Shown here piece by piece: positions 61,040 to 64,000 of a DNA stretch of 64,000 bases. The position numbers and the translations under genes are program-made. The notes beneath the pieces were generated by a model, which did not search any database, had not been told where the DNA came from, and was given only the letters and a program-made list of their open reading frames with translations. The stretch is from CAWDVH01 sp963805705 (GTDB lineage Bacteria; Actinomycetota; Actinomycetes; Streptosporangiales; Streptosporangiaceae): contig CAWDVH010000001.1 in the NCBI GenBank assembly GCA_963805705.1, positions 2,108,001 through 2,172,000 on the forward strand, in the 5' to 3' direction. Position 1 is the first letter of the stretch. Every line of letters begins with the position of its first letter.

Positions 61040-61978
61040 CTATCCGGCCAGCCGATCCCTGCCGTGCGGTGCCAGCCAGCTCACATAGGGCCCCTTGGGC
61101 ACGATCCGGGACGGATTGATCCAGTCCTGCGTCTGGTAATAATGCCGCTTAATCTGATCAAAGTCTGTCGTGTCGCCGAATCCGGGATGCTGGAACAGGT
61201 CGCGCGCGTAGGCCCACAGATGCGGGTAGTCGACCAGCCGGTGCAGGTTGCACTTGAAGTGGACGTAGTAGACCGCGTCGAATCTCGCCAGCGTCGGGTA
61301 GAGCCGGACATCGGCCTCGCACAGCTGTCCGCCCAGCAGGAACCTTCGGCGGGCCAGCCGCTCCTCGAGCGCGTCGAGCGTGGCGAACAGGTCGTCGAAC
61401 GCCTCCTCGTAGGCGGCCTGCGTCCTCGCCAGGCCCGCCCGGTAGACGCCGTTGTTGACCGTGGGATAGATCAGGGCCGCGATGGCGTCGATCTCCCGGC
61501 GCGCGGCCGCCGGGTAGAGATCGGGCGCGCCGGGCCGGTGATAGGCACCGAACTCGGTCTCGAACATGATCGTAATCTGGGGGAAGTCGTTGGTGACGAT
61601 CCGCCGGGTCCTGGTATCCCACAGGCACGGGACGGTGCACCGTCCCGTGTAGCCGGGATCGGTGGCCAGGTAGAGCTCCGAGAGGAATCGCGCGCCGGTC
61701 ACCGGATCACGGCCGCCGCTGCTGTCGGGGAACCGCCACCCGCGCTCGTCGGCGATCGGGTCGGTGAGGGTCACCCCGATGACATGCTCCAGGCCGAGCA
61801 GCCTGCGCACGATCAGGGCCCGCTGCGACCAGGGACAGGCCAGGCAGGCGTAGAGCTGGTAGCGGGCCGGCTCGGCCGCGAATCCGCTGGATCCGTCGCT
61901 GGTAATCCGGCCGGTGAACGCGCCCAAGGGGCGGGCGAAGCCGCCTGTGGTCGGGACTGTGGAGGCTCGCTGAGACAT
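61040..61978 (-). CDS. Glutathionyl-hydroquinone reductase-like (Xi-class GST, YqjG/ECM4)
   Basis: A 312-residue thiol-transferase-fold protein. The catalytic Cys48 lies in YACLACPWSQRALI (CPW motif); TNDFPQITIMFETEF is the thioredoxin-fold binding segment. The C-terminal helical domain has RFLLGGQLCEADVRLYPTLA and VYYVHFKCNLHRLVDYPHLW, the classic Xi-class block. Elsewhere it reduces glutathionyl-hydroquinones. Most actinobacteria lack glutathione and use mycothiol, so the natural co-thiol here is likely different. Confidence 0.93.
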   Translation of the reverse strand: MSQRASTVPTTGGFARPLGAFTGRITSDGSSGFAAEPARYQLYACLACPWSQRALIVRRLLGLEHVIGVTLTDPIADERGWRFPDSSGGRDPVTGARFLSELYLATDPGYTGRCTVPCLWDTRTRRIVTNDFPQITIMFETEFGAYHRPGAPDLYPAAARREIDAIAALIYPTVNNGVYRAGLARTQAAYEEAFDDLFATLDALEERLARRRFLLGGQLCEADVRLYPTLARFDAVYYVHFKCNLHRLVDYPHLWAYARDLFQHPGFGDTTDFDQIKRHYYQTQDWINPSRIVPKGPYVSWLAPHGRDRLAG

Positions 61979-62118
61979 GGCGGACGCGGGGCGCCCCCTT
62001 CCTGAGCGGGGTTGGGCATGATGTCCTACTAGATCACGGCCGGCCCCTCCTGAGGGGCAGCTACGGCACGGCTCGCGGGTCGAAGCACCGCGGGCGGCCG
62101 CAGATCGGCCGGTCGCGG

Positions 62119-62229
62119 ACAGGCTACGGGCAGGCCACGGTCAGGCTACGGGCAGGCCACGGTCAGGCCACGGTCAGGCCACGGTCAGGCTACGGTCGGG
62201 CCACGGGCAGGCTAACGGACAGGCTACGG
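62119..62229. repeat. 11-bp tandem repeat array upstream of dedA
   Basis: Ten copies of an 11-base unit, consensus (T/G/A)CAGGC(T/C)ACGG, run without gaps from 62119 to 62229 (one copy has 12 bases). The period is close to one helical turn. It ends 12 bases before the TTG start of dedA, so it lies in the promoter/leader region. Confidence 0.9.
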
Positions 62230-62241
62230 AAGGGGCAGCGG

Positions 62242-62862
62242 TTGAGTTCTCTGATCAGCGGGCTGACCAACCTGTCCGGCTGGGTCGCGTACGGCCTGAT
62301 CGCCGCCCTGGTCTTCGGCGAGACAGCGATCTTCCTCGGGTTCGTGCTGCCGGGGGAGACCGCCGTGGTGCTCGGCGGCGTCCTGGCCAGCCGCCATCAC
62401 GTGTCGCTCGCGCTGCTGCTGGCCGTGGTGGTCGTCGCGGCGATCACCGGCCCGCTGGTGGGATATGAGATCGGCAGGCGCACGGGCGACCGGCTCTTTG
62501 CCTCCCGCCTGCTGCGCCGCATTCCCGGCGGCGTGGACCGGGCCACCGCCACGCTGCGCGACCGGGGCGGCACCGCGGTCATGGCCGGGCGGTTCGTGGC
62601 CGTCGTCCGCGCGCTGATGCCCGCCGCCGCCGGAGCGTCGAAGATGTCCTACCGGACCTTCCTCATCTACAACGTCGTCGGCGGGATTGTCTGGGGCGTT
62701 GGGTACTGCCTGCTCGGATATCTCGCCGGGTCTGCCTACGCGGTCGTGGAGCGCCGGGTCGGCACCGGGCTCGCTATCGCCCTGGCGGTTGTGGTCCTGG
62801 CTGCGGTCATCGCCTGGGTGGTGCGCCGCCACCGCAGGCTGTCCGCCGACCGCAGCGCATGA
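62242..62862 (+). CDS. DedA-family membrane protein
   Basis: A 206-residue integral membrane protein of the DedA/SNARE-associated (VTT) family, which by family moves or flips phospholipids such as undecaprenyl phosphate or supports membrane potential. Conserved stretches are GETAIFLGFVLPGETAVVLG near the N-terminus and GRFVAVVRALMPAAAGASKM with the downstream YRTFLIYNVVGGIVWG. About five hydrophobic segments are seen. The start is TTG 62242 after AAGGGG. The small gene at 62859 overlaps its stop by 4 bases. Confidence 0.92.
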   Translation: MSSLISGLTNLSGWVAYGLIAALVFGETAIFLGFVLPGETAVVLGGVLASRHHVSLALLLAVVVVAAITGPLVGYEIGRRTGDRLFASRLLRRIPGGVDRATATLRDRGGTAVMAGRFVAVVRALMPAAAGASKMSYRTFLIYNVVGGIVWGVGYCLLGYLAGSAYAVVERRVGTGLAIALAVVVLAAVIAWVVRRHRRLSADRSA

Positions 62863-63089
62863 AGCCGCGGCGCATGAAGCCGCAGCGCATGAAGCCGCGG
62901 CGCATGAATCCCGGTGCCGAGGCCAGGGCGGAGCATGATGCCCGGCTGATGACCGAGGTGCTGCGCTCCGGCGGGGATCGCCTGGTGACGCTGCGCAGGT
63001 TCCTGGACCGGGCGACGGACGAGGAGCTGCGTGGCCTGCGCCGGGCCGCCGAGGATGCGTCCGCCCGGCGCGAGCTAGCCGCCCGCTAG
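62859..63089 (+). CDS. Small helical protein with repeated start codons
   Basis: A 76-residue protein from ATG 62859 overlapping the dedA stop (ATGA). The first 15-base unit, ATGAAGCCGCGGCGC, is repeated almost exactly three times, giving MKPRRMKPQRMKPRRMNP and four in-frame ATG codons (62859, 62874, 62889, 62904). The rest is two charged helices (HDARLMTEVLRSGGDRLVTL and LDRATDEELRGLRRAAEDAS). Function is unknown; I do not recognise it. Confidence 0.6.
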   Translation: MKPRRMKPQRMKPRRMNPGAEARAEHDARLMTEVLRSGGDRLVTLRRFLDRATDEELRGLRRAAEDASARRELAAR

Positions 63090-63935
63090 GCGGCCGCCGG
63101 CGGTCCGCCAGTCATCCGCGGAGGCCTCGCCGAACGTGCCGAATACGTCGTCCCGCCGGTGCTTCAGGCTCGGCAGATCCGTCCTGACCTGCTTGGTCAG
63201 CTCGGAGTCGATGTCTGACGTGCCGAGGCCGGCCCTGGATCCGAGGTCCAGCCGCACCGTGCCCATCGGGTCGACGACCATGCTGCGGCCGATGCCGGTG
63301 GCCGCCCTGGTGGCGGGCTCGGCCGGGTCAGGCACCTGGCCGGCCGCCGCCACCCACACCGTGTTCTCGATGGCGCGGGCCCGCACCAGGGTGACCCAGT
63401 GTTCCTCCTTGAACAGCCCGGCGGCCCAGGCGGCCGGGATCACGATCAGGTCGGCCCCGCGGACGGCCAGCGTGCGGGCCAGCTCGGGGAACCTGACGTC
63501 GTAGCACGTCAGGAAGCCGACCCGCAGCCCGGCCAGCTCGGCCAGCACCGGCTCGGCGCCCGGCGCGACCAGCTCCGACTCACGGTTGCCGAGCGCGTCG
63601 AACAGGTGGATCTTCCGGTAGGCGGCGGCGAGGCGTCCCTCAGCGTCAAAGGCGACCGCGGTGTTGTAGACCCGTCCGTCGGGCGCCGGCTCGAAGACTC
63701 CCGCCACCACGGCGACTCCGCTGGCCCGCGCGGCCTCCGAAAGGCCTGTGCAGAACGGCCCGTCCACCGGCTCCGCCGCCGCCCGGAGGTCGGTCGAGAA
63801 CCTGGCCTGCATCCCCTCAGGGAACACGGCCAGGTCAGCGCCGCGCCGCGCCGCGCCGGTCAGCGCCTCGCGAACGCGGCCCAGGTTGACCGCGGGGTCG
63901 GAGCTAACCGGAAGCTGGCCGAGTGCGACTCTCAT
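63075..63935 (-). CDS. Carbon-nitrogen hydrolase (nitrilase superfamily)
   Basis: A 286-residue amidase-type enzyme. Start is ATG 63935 (MRVALGQLPV); a few residues can be added to 63953. The catalytic triad is Glu40 (LAVFPEGM), Lys108 (AYRKIHLFD) and Cys144 (GFLTCYDVRFPE). The block after Cys (RFPELARTLAVRGADLIVIP) is typical. Relatives act on omega-amides, carbamoyl amino acids or deaminated glutathione; the substrate is unknown. It ends within the stop region of the convergent small gene. Confidence 0.93.
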   Translation of the reverse strand: MRVALGQLPVSSDPAVNLGRVREALTGAARRGADLAVFPEGMQARFSTDLRAAAEPVDGPFCTGLSEAARASGVAVVAGVFEPAPDGRVYNTAVAFDAEGRLAAAYRKIHLFDALGNRESELVAPGAEPVLAELAGLRVGFLTCYDVRFPELARTLAVRGADLIVIPAAWAAGLFKEEHWVTLVRARAIENTVWVAAAGQVPDPAEPATRAATGIGRSMVVDPMGTVRLDLGSRAGLGTSDIDSELTKQVRTDLPSLKHRRDDVFGTFGEASADDWRTAGGRLAGG

Positions 63936-64000
63936 GATCGCAGCGTAAAGCAACGCCGGGGCATCAGCGCCCCTGAGCTGACCGCGGCTAAGCGGGCTTG

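Noticed and set aside
62119..62229. Possible CRISPR array
   Set aside because: Units are 11 bases with no spacers; it is a simple tandem repeat.

Overview
The window is high-GC chromosomal DNA from a filamentous or mycelial-type actinomycete, most likely in or near Streptosporangiales/Streptomycetales; I cannot name the genus. The evidence is a set of actinobacterial markers: a multifunctional 2-oxoglutarate dehydrogenase (kgd), a sigR/rsrA pair with a textbook sigma-R promoter, WhiB, PdtaS, a SigB/F-type sigma factor with an RsbW-like kinase, Ni superoxide dismutase with its SodX protease, Glp with SepX/GlpR, and many GTG/TTG starts. The order rsgA-aroA | SRAP - DksA-like - sigR - rsrA - biotinyl protein - pdtaS - whiB resembles the sigH region of Mycobacterium and the sigR region of Streptomyces.

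Layout. 1-7.76 kb is an accessory island at tRNA-Ala(CGC). A 43-nt copy of the tRNA 3' half lies at 398-440 and the intact tRNA at 7683-7756. Between them sit an intact IS256-type element with an 8-bp target duplication, an XRE/MmyB-type regulator divergent from a cupin - carboxymuconolactone decarboxylase - two aldo/keto reductase operon, and a VapBC-like toxin-antitoxin pair. 7.9-15.5 kb is a housekeeping block: galU-glp/moeA-moaC-mog-rimJ-sepX on the minus strand, then 5-FCL, fmdB and mtnP on the plus strand, and a CBS protein. 15.7-16.1 kb is tRNA-Arg(CCT) followed by the C-terminal stump of a tyrosine integrase. 16.1-34 kb is mixed: acetyltransferase, APH-like kinase, VOC proteins, DUF885 peptidase-like protein, Ca2+/cation exchanger, a deleted DUF4118 gene, MarR with twin operators, EamA/LysR pair, PIG-L deacetylase, methyltransferase, a secreted S53 peptidase, SDR and CBS proteins. 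33.3-50.7 kb is the conserved hisN/rsgA/aroA/sigR/pdtaS/whiB/sigma/sodN core. 50.8-64 kb holds a universal stress protein, amino-acid permease, CGNR regulator, quinone-type oxidoreductase, PadR regulator, kgd with a 57-residue DUF6104-like partner, a glutathionyl-hydroquinone reductase-like protein, DedA and a nitrilase-family hydrolase.

Several well-conserved genes (sepX, hisN, an aldo/keto reductase twice, padR twice) are each broken by what looks like a single extra base, often in a G/C run. Because hisN is normally needed for histidine synthesis, assembly error is a serious explanation. It also bears on the most eye-catching structure in the window, an in-frame AroA-RsgA fusion, which would vanish if one C were removed from a CCC run.

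Functional themes are redox and stress control (SigR/RsrA, SodN/SodX, WhiB, PdtaS, SigB-type sigma, USP, GHQR), molybdopterin and division (Glp/SepX), and central metabolism (Kgd, acyl-CoA carboxylase parts). Family assignments are from reading the protein sequences; no database search was run.
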